Shown: positions 1 through 8,348 of the stretch, piece after piece | How the letters are laid out: each line of letters starts with the position of its first letter | Numbering within the stretch: the stretch's first letter is position 1 | NCBI RefSeq assembly: GCF_011764445.1 | Contig: NZ_BLPG01000001.1 | Span: 5,332,001-5,396,000 of the forward strand | DNA length: 64,000 nt | Direction: 5' to 3' | Source: Phytohabitans rumicis | GTDB taxonomy: Bacteria; Actinomycetota; Actinomycetes; Mycobacteriales; Micromonosporaceae | Program-made: the position numbers and the translations under genes | The notes under the pieces: model-generated | The model's database searches: none | What the model was told of the DNA's origin: nothing | What the model saw: only the letters and a program-made list of their open reading frames with translations

Positions 1-535
1 CCACCGTACCGTCCTGCGCGACCTCCAGGAACCGCAGGTCGGTGCCCCGCCCGTCGCGGGTCAGGTAGAGGATCGCGTCGGCGTCGCGCAGCACCTTGTC
101 GCCACTGGCCGGGAGCGCGGGCGTGTCCACGATGGTGGCGTTCCGGAGCGTACGGCTGGGCCAGGTGACCACCACGTCGTTGACCGCCGACGGCCGCCAC
201 CGTCCGATGTCGACGGCCAGCCCGTGCGTCGACCGGCTGACCGGCAGCTCGATCCCGGCCGGGTACGCGGTGGCGCGTGGCTCGGTCCCGTCCTGGTACC
301 AGGTGAACACCTGTGCCCCGTCCCGCACCTCGATCGGGGCGACCTCCTCGCCCACCATCGCGTTGACCAATGTGGACTTGCCGGCCTGCCACGGCCCGGC
401 GACGGCGATCCGCAGCGGCTCCCCGAAGCGGCTGAGGTGATGGTGCAGCCGCTCGGTCGCCGGCTGGCTGTCCCGGTAGAGGTCAAGCGCCTCCCGCAAC
501 AGCGCCCACGCCGACTCTTCCAGAGTGGACGTCAC
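1..535 (-). CDS. dynamin-like GTPase, IniC-like (partial, runs off the left edge)
   Basis: This is the N-terminal 178 residues of a GTPase of the bacterial dynamin superfamily. A P-loop GPWQAGKS lies at residues 47-54, and a DTPA motif in the G3 position follows at roughly residue 145. The GTG start overlaps the TGA of the upstream GTPase gene (GTGA, 4 bp), so the two are translationally coupled. Its P-loop sits at the same residue position as in the neighbour, as expected of a paralogous pair. With an IniB-type gene upstream, the layout resembles mycobacterial iniB-iniA-iniC, where the GTPases act at the membrane under envelope stress. That function is inferred from family and order. The C-terminal half is outside the window, so the membrane-binding part cannot be judged. 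Confidence 0.8.
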   Translation of the reverse strand, partial: MTSTLEESAWALLREALDLYRDSQPATERLHHHLSRFGEPLRIAVAGPWQAGKSTLVNAMVGEEVAPIEVRDGAQVFTWYQDGTEPRATAYPAGIELPVSRSTHGLAVDIGRWRPSAVNDVVVTWPSRTLRNATIVDTPALPASGDKVLRDADAILYLTRDGRGTDLRFLEVAQDGTV

Positions 536-2307
536 GCCACGGGTTCCAGGGTACGAGGGAGCGTGGACAGGGTCTGGGCCCGGTCGTAGAGGGCGGCGAG
601 GCGCCGCATCTTCTGCTGGATGTCGCGGTGCCGCTGGTCCCGCTCCAGGGCGTCGGCGTCGGCCGCCTGCTTGGCGGTGCGCAGCGAGTGGACGATCGCC
701 TCCTGCAACTGCTCGGTCAGGCCGGTGAAGTGGTCGCGCAGCGCGCGCTGCACCCAGCGGGCGGTGTCCTTGCACTCCTTGTTCAGGCGGAGGAAGAAGT
801 CGTCGACGTGCCGCTGGGAGGCCAGCTTGGCGGTCGCCTGGCGGCGCTTGAGCATCGACCTGCCCTCGTCCCGGATGCTCTTGCCGCCGAAGAGCGCGCC
901 GGCGCCGAGCGAGACCGGGTTGATGAGCGGCATGCCGGCCAGCGTGGTGGCGAGGCCGAACATCAGCAGTCCGCCGTACGAGCCGCGCAGCCCGGTGAAG
1001 ATCTTCTGGGCCGGGGTGAACTTCTCGATGTTCGGCCGCTCCAGCTCGTTCAACTGCTCGGCCAGCCGGTCGGGTACGCCGTGCCGCCATTCGGGGAGGA
1101 TGTCGGCGCCGTACCTGACGAAGTGGTCGGCGACCCGGCCGGTGACCCAGTCGCACCGCTGCACCAGCCAGGCGAAGTTGGCCTCGGTCGCCTCGGTGAG
1201 GTTCTTCTCCATCCAGGACTGGTATTCGTCCCACGCCTTGAGCGGGTCGGCCGTCTCGAACGCCTCGTCGACCTTGCGCATGATCTGCCGGGTGCGGTCG
1301 CGCAGGTCGTACTCGATGTCGGACATGAGGTCGGTCATCTCGTCCGCGAGCGTGTTCTGCCAGCGGGTCGAGCACCGGCGCAGCTCGTCGAGCCCGCGCT
1401 GGGCGTCGTACAGCCGGGAGATCGATCCGGAGTCCTCTGTGGACAGCTCGGCGCGCAGCGGCGCGGCGAGCTGCTCGATGACCGTGGTGGCCAGCAGGCC
1501 CACCGTGCTGGGGGCGAGGACGTCCTTCTTCGTACCCAGGTCGCGGGTGAGCCGGGCGATCAGCTCGGGAAAGCCGGACTCGGCGTTGATGGCCTTGTCG
1601 TTGGTGCGGGCGGCCTGCAGCCGCAGGGCCGCGGAGACCGGCAGCAGCGTGGCCGGCACGCCGGCGCTGGCGAGGTGCTCGCGGTTGCGCTCGGCGATCG
1701 TCCGCCAGTGCGGCGAGATGTCGGTCTTCGTAAGTGCGACGAGCACCCGCGGGTGTGACTGCATGACGTGGAGAAGCAGGTCGACTTCGGTGACGGACAG
1801 TTCGCGTGTCGCGTCCGTGACCAACAGCACGAGGTCCGCCTTCGGCAGCGGCACGGAATGCCGCTCGTCGGTGCCCGGCGTGTCGATGAGGACGATGCCC
1901 GACGCCAGCAGGCCGCGCGGCACACCGATCTCGGCGTGCCCGGGATCGGCGCCGGACCACCGGCCGGACCCGCTGCTGATCCGGGACGCGATGTCGGCCA
2001 CCGGCATGGCGATCCGCTCCTCGGCGTCGCCCGCCGGCACCAGCGCCGCGGACGGCGTCTCGGCGTGCCGTACCACGGTCGGGATCGCGGTGGTGATGCC
2101 GTCGCCGACGGGACACACCGGCGCGTTGATGAGCGCGTTGATGAGCTGGCTCTTGCCCTGCTTGGGCTCGCCGATGACCAGCACCCGCAGCGTCGGGTCG
2201 AGCAGCTGCGCCCGCTTCTGCAGCAGCCGGTGGACCAGGTCGGTGCGGCCGAGGGATGCGCAAACCCGAGCCGTCTCGTCCAGGACGTCGAGCCAGATGG
2301 GTGCCAT
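532..2307 (-). CDS. dynamin-like GTPase, IniA-like
   Basis: A 591-residue bacterial dynamin-like protein. The P-loop GEPKQGKS is near residue 47, G3 is DTPGTDE, and G4 is TKTD. A long helical region follows, and around residue 455 a hydrophobic stretch (GGLLMFGLATTLAGMPLINP) resembles the membrane-inserting tip of IniA-type proteins. Start: GTG-ATG occur in tandem at 2310 and 2307; the ATG is preferred. It lies between the IniB-like gene, 112 bp upstream, and the IniC-like gene, which it overlaps by 4 bp. Expected role: GTP-driven membrane remodelling or repair at the inner face of the membrane. The IniA assignment rests on domain content and gene order; other bacterial dynamin-like proteins remain possible. 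Confidence 0.85.
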   Translation of the reverse strand: MAPIWLDVLDETARVCASLGRTDLVHRLLQKRAQLLDPTLRVLVIGEPKQGKSQLINALINAPVCPVGDGITTAIPTVVRHAETPSAALVPAGDAEERIAMPVADIASRISSGSGRWSGADPGHAEIGVPRGLLASGIVLIDTPGTDERHSVPLPKADLVLLVTDATRELSVTEVDLLLHVMQSHPRVLVALTKTDISPHWRTIAERNREHLASAGVPATLLPVSAALRLQAARTNDKAINAESGFPELIARLTRDLGTKKDVLAPSTVGLLATTVIEQLAAPLRAELSTEDSGSISRLYDAQRGLDELRRCSTRWQNTLADEMTDLMSDIEYDLRDRTRQIMRKVDEAFETADPLKAWDEYQSWMEKNLTEATEANFAWLVQRCDWVTGRVADHFVRYGADILPEWRHGVPDRLAEQLNELERPNIEKFTPAQKIFTGLRGSYGGLLMFGLATTLAGMPLINPVSLGAGALFGGKSIRDEGRSMLKRRQATAKLASQRHVDDFFLRLNKECKDTARWVQRALRDHFTGLTEQLQEAIVHSLRTAKQAADADALERDQRHRDIQQKMRRLAALYDRAQTLSTLPRTLEPVA

Positions 2308-2347
2308 CACCGGACCAAGTGTGCTGATTTCCCCGCATTTATCAAGA

Positions 2348-2385
2348 GGGGGTGGGAGATCGGCCCGATCCGATCTCCCACCCCC
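2348..2385 (-). terminator. perfect 16-bp inverted repeat between iniB-like and iniA-like genes
   Basis: Two perfectly complementary 16-base arms (GGGGGTGGGAGATCGG and its complement) flank a 6-base loop CCCGAT, in the gap between the iniB-like stop and the iniA-like start. No long U-run follows on the leftward transcript. It could therefore be a terminator or attenuator giving more iniB than iniA transcript, or a processing or stabilising hairpin. Confidence 0.6.
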
Positions 2386-2419
2386 GGGACCTCTGTAACG
2401 TTCTCGGCGCGCGCAGCGA

Positions 2420-3301
2420 TTAGAAGAGAATGTCGGTCACACCAAGCAGGCCACCGTCCGCGCCCGCGTCGGCTGTGCCGTGCAGACCCGCCGCGCTGGC
2501 CGAGCCGTGCAGGCTCGCGTCCGCGTCGCCGCTCAGCAGGCCGGAGACGCCCACACCGTCCAGCGTGCTGTCCACAGTGCTCGTGACGCCACCGGTCAGC
2601 GAGCCGCTGCCGTCGAGGGTGCCGTGCAGGGTCCCGTCGACGTCGGGCAGGTCCACGCCCAGCCCGGAGGTCACCGAGCCGACCAGGTCGCTCGCGCCGC
2701 CGACCTGCCCGGTCACGCCGCCGAGGACGTCGTCGTCGAGTGGCGTGCCGCCGCCGATGAGGCCGTGCGCCGTACCCAGAGTGGTGTCGACCGCGCCGGC
2801 GGCGTCCGTCCCGACCTGCCCGACCACGTCGGAGTCCAGGGTGTTCGCCACGTCGTGCACGCCCGACAGGTCGGCGGCCACGCCGGACGGGCCGCCCGCC
2901 ACCGAGATACCCGGCAGGATGCTGGTCGTCCCGACGGCGAACCCGCCGGCGTCGACGGTGATCGCGGCGGCGCCGGCGAAGTTGACGTCGGCCGTGGTCG
3001 ACTGCGCGCCGAGGGCGAGCTGGTTGGTGACGGTCTGCAGCTGGCCGATCGCGCTGGTCGCGGTGTCGAGCGAGCCGAGCCCGCCGAGGCCGAGGTCGCC
3101 CACCGGCGCGAGGTTCGCGATGCCCTGGACGGGCGCGTAGTCGACGACGAGCGGAACCACGTCCTGCACGTCCGCCGCGGTGATGTCACCGAGGCCGGCG
3201 GCGTTGAGCGTGCCCTCGGGGTCGAGCTCGAAGGCGGAGCGCGCCTCGGAGTTGGTGAGCAGGTTCAGCACGAAGTCGTGCAGGGTCTGATTCGATTCCA
3301 T
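2420..3301 (-). CDS. IniB N-terminal-domain-like Gly/Ala/Val-rich protein
   Basis: A 293-residue protein. The N-terminal ~70 residues (MESNQTLHDFVLNLLTNSEAR, then an FELDPEGTLNAAGL stretch) look like the short conserved helical domain of IniB-type proteins. The remainder is low-complexity repeats rich in G, A, V, D, S and T (LGGLGSL, TLDGSGSLTGGV, SASAAGLHG), with no signal peptide or membrane segment. An upstream in-frame start at 3337 exists, but the ATG at 3301 begins the conserved domain. It heads the leftward operon with the two dynamin-like GTPases, as iniB does in mycobacteria. Its biochemical role is unknown. Confidence 0.75.
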   Translation of the reverse strand: MESNQTLHDFVLNLLTNSEARSAFELDPEGTLNAAGLGDITAADVQDVVPLVVDYAPVQGIANLAPVGDLGLGGLGSLDTATSAIGQLQTVTNQLALGAQSTTADVNFAGAAAITVDAGGFAVGTTSILPGISVAGGPSGVAADLSGVHDVANTLDSDVVGQVGTDAAGAVDTTLGTAHGLIGGGTPLDDDVLGGVTGQVGGASDLVGSVTSGLGVDLPDVDGTLHGTLDGSGSLTGGVTSTVDSTLDGVGVSGLLSGDADASLHGSASAAGLHGTADAGADGGLLGVTDILF

Positions 3302-3364
3302 GCGCCGACCGTATGAGCGGGGTGGCGGGCCGGGCATCGGGGACGGCGCCGGGTTTCGCCCCGC

Positions 3365-3420
3365 CGTGGTTAGGGCGTCCGGGGCCCGTCCGTTAGGGGA
3401 CTAGGGGTCCGTCCCGGCAG
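3365..3420. promoter_or_regulatory. repeated TAGGG/GTCC motifs in the divergent iniB/Hsp70 promoter region
   Basis: The 189-bp divergent gap holds closely spaced repeats: GTTAGGG, GTTAGGGG and CTAGGGG, interleaved with three GTCC words. One arrangement is an inverted repeat GGAC-TAGGG-GTCC. The spacing suggests an operator shared by the leftward iniB-like operon and the rightward Hsp70/LuxR operon. The LuxR-family protein encoded two genes away is the natural candidate ligand. This is inference only. Confidence 0.35.
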
Positions 3421-3490
3421 AATTAGTGGCCCATAAGTGCAGATATCTCTGGTACGAACGTAGAGGTCCGCTGGGGAGGAGAGCGCTCGG

Positions 3491-4780
3491 ATGCCGTACG
3501 TGCTGGGGATCGACATCGGTGGCACCACCACGTCTGCCGCTGTGTCACGGCTCAGTAGCGCGGGGTGGGCGGCGCCGGAGGTGGTCCGGCTAGGGGTTCG
3601 GTCGGCCGCCGTACCGTCGGTGCTGCACGTCTCGGGCGACGGCGCGCTCACCGTGGGTGATCCGGATCAGCTCGACGCCGGTCGGGTCGCCCGCGGTTTC
3701 ATCCGCCGGGTCGGTGACGACGTGCCGCTCATCGTCGGTGGCGAACCGTGCACGCCGCAGGCGCTGGTCGCCGTCCTGGCGATGTGGGTCGTCGAGCGGG
3801 TGCTGGCTCACGAGGGGGAGCCGGCCGAGCAGGTCGTCATCAGCCATCCGGCGAGTTGGGGCGCGTACCGCAGGGAGCTGTTGCACCAGGCCCTGTGGGA
3901 CATCGGCCTGGCCACCGTCACGCTCCTGCCGGAGCCGGTGGCCGCGGCCGAGAGCCACGCCGCGCGCGGCTGGGGCGGCGGCACGCTGGGCGTCTTCTCC
4001 CTCGGCGGCACCGAATTCGAGGCGTCCGTCGTGCGCTGGGCCGACCCCGTCGGCTTCCGCCTCCTCGGCAGCGCGAGCGCCGTCGAACCGTTTGGCGGGG
4101 CCGACATCGACGAGGCGCTCGTCGGCCACGTGCGGTCGCGGCTCGACAAGCAAATGCGCCACTTGTACGCGTCGGCGCCGCACGCCCGTGCGGCGCTGTT
4201 CGGGTTGCGCCGCGAGTGCCAGCGGGTCAAGGAGGACCTGACCGCGGCCCTGGAGACGGACGTGATCCTGACGGCGTCCCACGGACAGGTTCGCGTGCCG
4301 GTGAACCGGGCCGACCTGGAGGAACTGATCCGACCTGCGCTGCGGGTGAGCGTCGACACACTGGTCCGGGTGGTGCGGACTTGTGGCCTGCGACCGTCCG
4401 AGCTGGACGGCGTGCTCCTGGTCGGCGGCGCGGCGCGGATGCCGCTGGTCGCGGAGCTGGTCCGGGCCGCGCTGCCCGGTCCGGTGTCGGTCGAGCCGGA
4501 GCCGCAGACCACGGCCGCGGCCGGCGCGGCCCTGGCCGCGGTGCAGATCGTGGCGCCGCCGGCGGTGCGGAGCCACGGTCCTGTGTGGACCTCTCAGGCC
4601 ACGTGGACCTCTCAGCTTCCGGTCGTCGCTTCGCCGAACCCGGAGCCCGCGCCGCACGTGGAACAAGATGACACGGGCGCGGGGCCGCCGCCGCGCCCAC
4701 CCGTGAAGATCACGCCATTGAAGCTCCCGCGGATGCGCTCGGCTCAGCGCCTCTTCGGGCTGGTCGGAGGGCATCCTTGA
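3491..4780 (+). CDS. Hsp70/actin-fold ATPase (DnaK-like nucleotide-binding domain, no classical substrate domain)
   Basis: A 429-residue protein with Hsp70-type nucleotide-binding motifs: phosphate-1 DIGGTTT at residues 8-13 and the adenosine loop LLVGGAARMPLV near residue 315. At about residue 350 the Hsp70 fold ends and is followed only by a Pro-rich tail instead of the beta-sandwich substrate domain and lid. A strong Shine-Dalgarno (GGGGAGGAG, 3474-3482) precedes the ATG. The stop overlaps the start of the LuxR-type gene (TTGA), so they form one operon. Such truncated Hsp70-like proteins are common in actinomycetes near regulators; substrate or partner unknown. It may be an ATP-dependent sensor or chaperone for the adjacent system. 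Confidence 0.8.
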   Translation: MPYVLGIDIGGTTTSAAVSRLSSAGWAAPEVVRLGVRSAAVPSVLHVSGDGALTVGDPDQLDAGRVARGFIRRVGDDVPLIVGGEPCTPQALVAVLAMWVVERVLAHEGEPAEQVVISHPASWGAYRRELLHQALWDIGLATVTLLPEPVAAAESHAARGWGGGTLGVFSLGGTEFEASVVRWADPVGFRLLGSASAVEPFGGADIDEALVGHVRSRLDKQMRHLYASAPHARAALFGLRRECQRVKEDLTAALETDVILTASHGQVRVPVNRADLEELIRPALRVSVDTLVRVVRTCGLRPSELDGVLLVGGAARMPLVAELVRAALPGPVSVEPEPQTTAAAGAALAAVQIVAPPAVRSHGPVWTSQATWTSQLPVVASPNPEPAPHVEQDDTGAGPPPRPPVKITPLKLPRMRSAQRLFGLVGGHP

Positions 4781-7303
4781 GCGCCAGGATCGTCATGGCC
4801 GCAGGGCTCGTGCTGGACGAGCGGGCCAGGGCACTTCTTGACGCGGCCGAGGCCGCACCGCACGCGCCGCTGCGGGTCGCCCTTTGCGCCCCCGGCGGGT
4901 ACGGCAAGAGCGCGCTCCTGCGCGAGCTGGGCCGCGTCTACCGGCGGGCCGGCGTGCCGGTCGTCGACGCGTGGCACGAGGGCGACCCGCCCGATGGCTT
5001 CGTGCTGCTGGTCGACGACGCGCACCGGCTCGGCGCGGAGCGGCTGGGCGAGCTGCGCCGGCTGGTCGAGACCCGGCGACCGGGCGTGGTGCTGGCGTAC
5101 CGGCCCTGGCCGCGACCGGCCGGCCTGACCGACCTGGTGGAGCTGCTCCGGCCGGCCGGGCCACCGCTCGCGCTCGCGCCGTTCACCGCGGCACAGACGG
5201 CTGAGTACCTCGGCGTGGCGCCGGATTCGCCGGCCGCCCGGCACATCCACGCGCAGACCGGCGGCGTACCCCGGCTGGTGGAACGCCTGGCGCCGCTGGC
5301 CGAACGGCCCGACGAAAGCCTGCCCCCGGAGGTCCTGCTCCCGTTCCGGGCGGATCTGGAGGACGTGGACGGCGACCTGCGCGGGCTGCTGCTCGCCGCC
5401 GCCACCGGCGTGGAGCTCCCGGCCGACCTGCTCGGGGCGCTGCTGGAGCGGGGCCGGAGGCGGTCGACGAGGTGCTCGACGCGGCGCGGGCGACCGGGTT
5501 GATGGCGCCGGACGGGCGGCTGGTGCCGATCGCCCGGCTCGCTGTGGCGTCGCTCAGTCCCGCGGCGCACCGGACCGCGTTGTGGCACCGGCTCGCGGCG
5601 CTCCAGCAGGCGCGCGGCGGAGCCGTACTCCCGCTGGTGCGCGCCCTGCGCGAGGCCGGGGTGGGCGGCGGCGGCCTGGCCGTGGCGTTCGAGGCGGCGG
5701 CCGACGAGGCGCTCGCCGACGAGCCGGCGCTGGCCGCGGAGCTGTTCGCCGAGGCGGCTTCCGCCGGGCGGCCGACGGCCGCGCGCCGGGCGCTGGCCGC
5801 GGCGCTCTCCGGCGACCTCGACTCGGGGCTGCGCCTGGCCGACCGCCTGGTCGCCGAAGGCTCGCCGGACCGTGCTGCCGGTGCCGCGGTGTCCGCGACC
5901 GCGCTGGCGCACCGCGGCCAACTCGGCCGCGGCGCCGAACTCTACCGGTGGTCGGGCACCGCCTCGTCGGTGTCGTTCGCCGCCATCGGCTTCATCGGTA
6001 CGGGGCAACTGGACCGCGCCGACGACCAGACGGCGCCGGACGGGCCGCCCACGCTGCTCACCGGCGCTGCCGCCCTCATGGCGAGCGGCGTCCGGGAGTC
6101 GCTGACCGGCTCGGCGACCGCGGCACTGTCCACACTGGTGCAGGCGTCCGCGCTGCTCGAACCGGCCGGCCAGGCGGTGCTGCTGCCGGACAGCCCGGCC
6201 GCGCTCGCCGCGCTGGTGGCGCTCCACAGTGGTGAATTGGAGACCGGGGAGTCCGTCCTGGACCGGGCCGTCGAGGCGGACATGGGCGCGGCGCTCATGT
6301 CCCGCCGGCACCGGCTGCTGCAGGCGTGGATCCTCATGCTGCGCGGGCGCACCGCCGCGGCCGCCGAACGCCTGGCCGCCGTGGGCACCACCGGGCTCGA
6401 ACCGCGCGACCTGCTCTTCGCCACCGCCCTCGACGTCGGCATCGCCCGGCGCAACAGCGACCTCGCGGGGCTGCACCGTGGCTGGGCCCAGGCGCGCGAG
6501 GCCGCCATGCGCAACCCGGTCGACCTCTTCACCCTGCTGCCGCTGGGCGAGCTGGCGGTCGCCGCCGCGCGCCTCGGCGAGCAGAGCCGGCTGACCACCC
6601 ACCTGTACGAGGCGCGGCGCCTGCTCGACCGGCTGGGCAACCCACCACTGTGGTCGACGCCGCTGCGCTGGAACGGTCTGCACGCCGCGATAATCGCCGA
6701 GGAACCGGCAGTCGCCGATGAACACGCCGCCGCGTTGGTGGCCGCCGCCCGGCACACCCGGTACGGTGCCGTGGTGGCCGCGGCGGCCGAGAGCTGGTTG
6801 GAGGTCCTGCGCGGAGCCGTCGATCCGGCCAAAGTGGAGGCCGCCGCCCGCGGCCTGCACGGTGCAGGGCTGTGGTGGGACGGGGCCCGGCTGGCGGGGC
6901 AGGCCGCGATCCGTACGTCGGACCGCAGAGCCATGACCGCGCTACTGGACTGCGCACGCCTCCTTCAGGGATCCTTGCGGGGCACGCAGTCGGGGGCGCA
7001 TCGGGGGGTGCCTCGCCCGCCGACCAGGTCACGGAGGCGTTCACCACGCCGGCCAGGAGCCTGCTCAGCGAACGCGAACAGGAGGTGGCGGATCTCGTGC
7101 TTACGGGCCTGACGTACAAGCAGATCGGCGACCGCCTCTTCATCTCGGCAAAGACGGTGGAGCACCACGTCGCGCGGATGCGGCAACGGCTGGGCTGCGC
7201 GAATCGCAGCGACCTGCTGGCCAAGCTCCGCGCGATGACCGCCGAGCAGCCCGGTGGCGCGGGCGCGCGGCGGGCACCCTGGCCACGGCGGCCGGCTGAC
7301 TGA
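4777..7303 (+). CDS. large ATP-binding LuxR-family regulator (LAL type), read across two apparent -1 frame breaks
   Basis: Reading across two frame breaks gives one protein of about 840 residues. The N-terminus is an ATPase with Walker A APGGYGKSALL near residue 40 and Walker B VLLVDDAH near residue 80. The middle is a long Ala/Leu helical-repeat region. The C-terminus is a LuxR/GerE helix-turn-helix (LLSEREQEVADLVLTGLTYK, then VEHHVARMRQRLG). Break 1 is at the GGGG of 5450-5453: one extra G restores RGPEAVDEVLDAARATG. Break 2 lies among several G-runs at 6967-7012. Both behave as a single missing base. The TTG start overlaps the Hsp70-like stop; an ATG at 4795 is an alternative. Likely regulator of the iniB-like/Hsp70 divergent promoters. 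Probably functional, with sequence errors. Confidence 0.75.
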
Positions 7304-7328
7304 CCGATTACTTCATAAGGGGGACTAC

Positions 7329-7742
7329 GTGACGCACCCGGCGGTTATGAGCGCTGACCTGGCATGGCTTCTCGACGATGTGGTCGATCGGGTCCCCGGG
7401 GCCGAGCACGCCGTAGCGATCTCCCCCGACGGCCTGCTGCTCGCCGCCTCGCGGCACGCGGGCGCCGTCGAGGCCGACCAACTGTCCACTGTGGCGGCCG
7501 GCCTGTACGCCCTGTCCGTCGCGGCCGGGCGGCACACCGAGTTCGGCGCGGTCAAGCAGATCACCGCCGAGATGAGGTCGAAGTTCCTGTTCGTGACCGC
7601 CACCGCCGGCGGAGCGATCCTGACCGTCGTGTTCGCGGGCGACTCGGAGGTCGACTCCATCGCGTACGAGATGGCCCTCTTCGCCGGCCGCGCCGACCGT
7701 CACCTGCCCGCGTTCACGGCACTGGCATCGCCCATGCCATGA
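7329..7742 (+). CDS. roadblock/LC7 domain protein
   Basis: A 137-residue single-domain roadblock/LC7 (MglB-like) protein: VPGAEHAVAISPDGLLLAAS, then AVKQITAEMRSKFLFVTATA, then AILTVVFAGDSEVDSIAYEM. Family members dimerise and act as GAPs or scaffolds for small GTPases. A GGGGGA Shine-Dalgarno precedes the GTG at 7329; an internal ATG at 7347 is possible. It follows the LuxR-type regulator by 25 bp. A roadblock protein beside dynamin-like GTPases suggests it could tune GTPase activity or membrane association, but roadblock genes also pair with Ras-like GTPases absent here. Confidence 0.85.
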   Translation: MTHPAVMSADLAWLLDDVVDRVPGAEHAVAISPDGLLLAASRHAGAVEADQLSTVAAGLYALSVAAGRHTEFGAVKQITAEMRSKFLFVTATAGGAILTVVFAGDSEVDSIAYEMALFAGRADRHLPAFTALASPMP

Positions 7743-7775
7743 CCCCGTTCGCCGGCGACCCCCTTTTTTTTTGCG

Positions 7776-7860
7776 CGTCGATCAAGGACATATGGTCGTG
7801 CTTTGATCTCTAAACCACGGCCGTATGTCCTTGATCGGCGGGTAATTCCTTGATCGACGG
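7776..7860 (-). repeat. palindromic repeat, family A, copy 1
   Basis: A long imperfect palindrome begins CGTCGATCAAGGACATATGG, has a central TTTGATCTC, and returns as CCGTATGTCCTTGATCGGCG. It is followed by a short tail TTCCTTGATCGACGG. A ten-base T run sits just upstream (7763-7772). Four more copies occur in the window (45729, 46148, 47017, 63244). The tail gives its orientation as opposite to the copies at 46148 and 47017. Confidence 0.85.
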
Positions 7861-7862
7861 GG

Positions 7863-8237
7863 CTACGAGAGTGCCAGGTCGAGGCTCGCCGCGAACGCCT
7901 CGACGTGGGTGCCGAAGCCGCCGTGATCGCCGGGAAACACGGTCGGCTCGACGCCGAGCCGCGCGGCCAGCTCGATGGTGGCGCGGCGCGGTGCGAAGTC
8001 CACCTGCGTCTCGCCGCCGACAGCCGCCACCACGGGTACCGAGGACGCGCTCAGTGCGGCGAGGTCCGGGACGTATCTGGCGAACGGCGGCACCTCGTAC
8101 CCGATGAAGAACTCCATGTTCTTCTCGATGCGCGACATCATCTCCAGCACCTCGGGCGGCAGGTCACCGGCCTCGGCGCCACCCGGCACCCGCTCGCTGT
8201 CCTGCGCCGAGGTCGACGCGAAGGCGGCGTTGAGCAC
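7863..8237 (-). pseudogene. alpha/beta-hydrolase-like C-terminal remnant
   Basis: An open frame of 124 residues resembles the C-terminal part of alpha/beta hydrolases: VPDLAALSASSVPVVAAVGGE, then a terminal GDHGGFGTHVEAFA block that would carry the catalytic His. The nucleophile and cap regions are missing. A short open stretch upstream on the same strand (8240-8352) is in a different frame and does not restore a hydrolase. Its offset from this frame does not fit a single missing base, unlike the other frame breaks here, so this looks like real decay. It sits between palindromic repeat copy 1 and the aminotransferase. Confidence 0.5.
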
Positions 8238-8348
8238 CAGGCACGTCCCGGATCACGCCACGCCAGTGGTCGCGGTCGTCCAGGATCTCGAAGATCCTCA
8301 TCCCAGCCCCAAACGTGTTGCGTGCGCGTACGTGCACATCCCTCGGGG

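Noticed and set aside
620-2398. 592-residue open frame on the plus strand opposite the IniA-like gene
   Set aside because: Antisense shadow in high-GC DNA; Ser/Arg/Ala-rich with no domain, and the minus strand has clear GTPase motifs.
3590-4774. 394-residue minus-strand frame over the Hsp70-like gene
   Set aside because: Arg/Gly/Pro-rich shadow; the plus strand has DIGGTTT and GGAARMP motifs.
4938-6860. 640-residue minus-strand frame across the LAL regulator
   Set aside because: Low-complexity shadow of a GC-rich gene; no Shine-Dalgarno or motifs.
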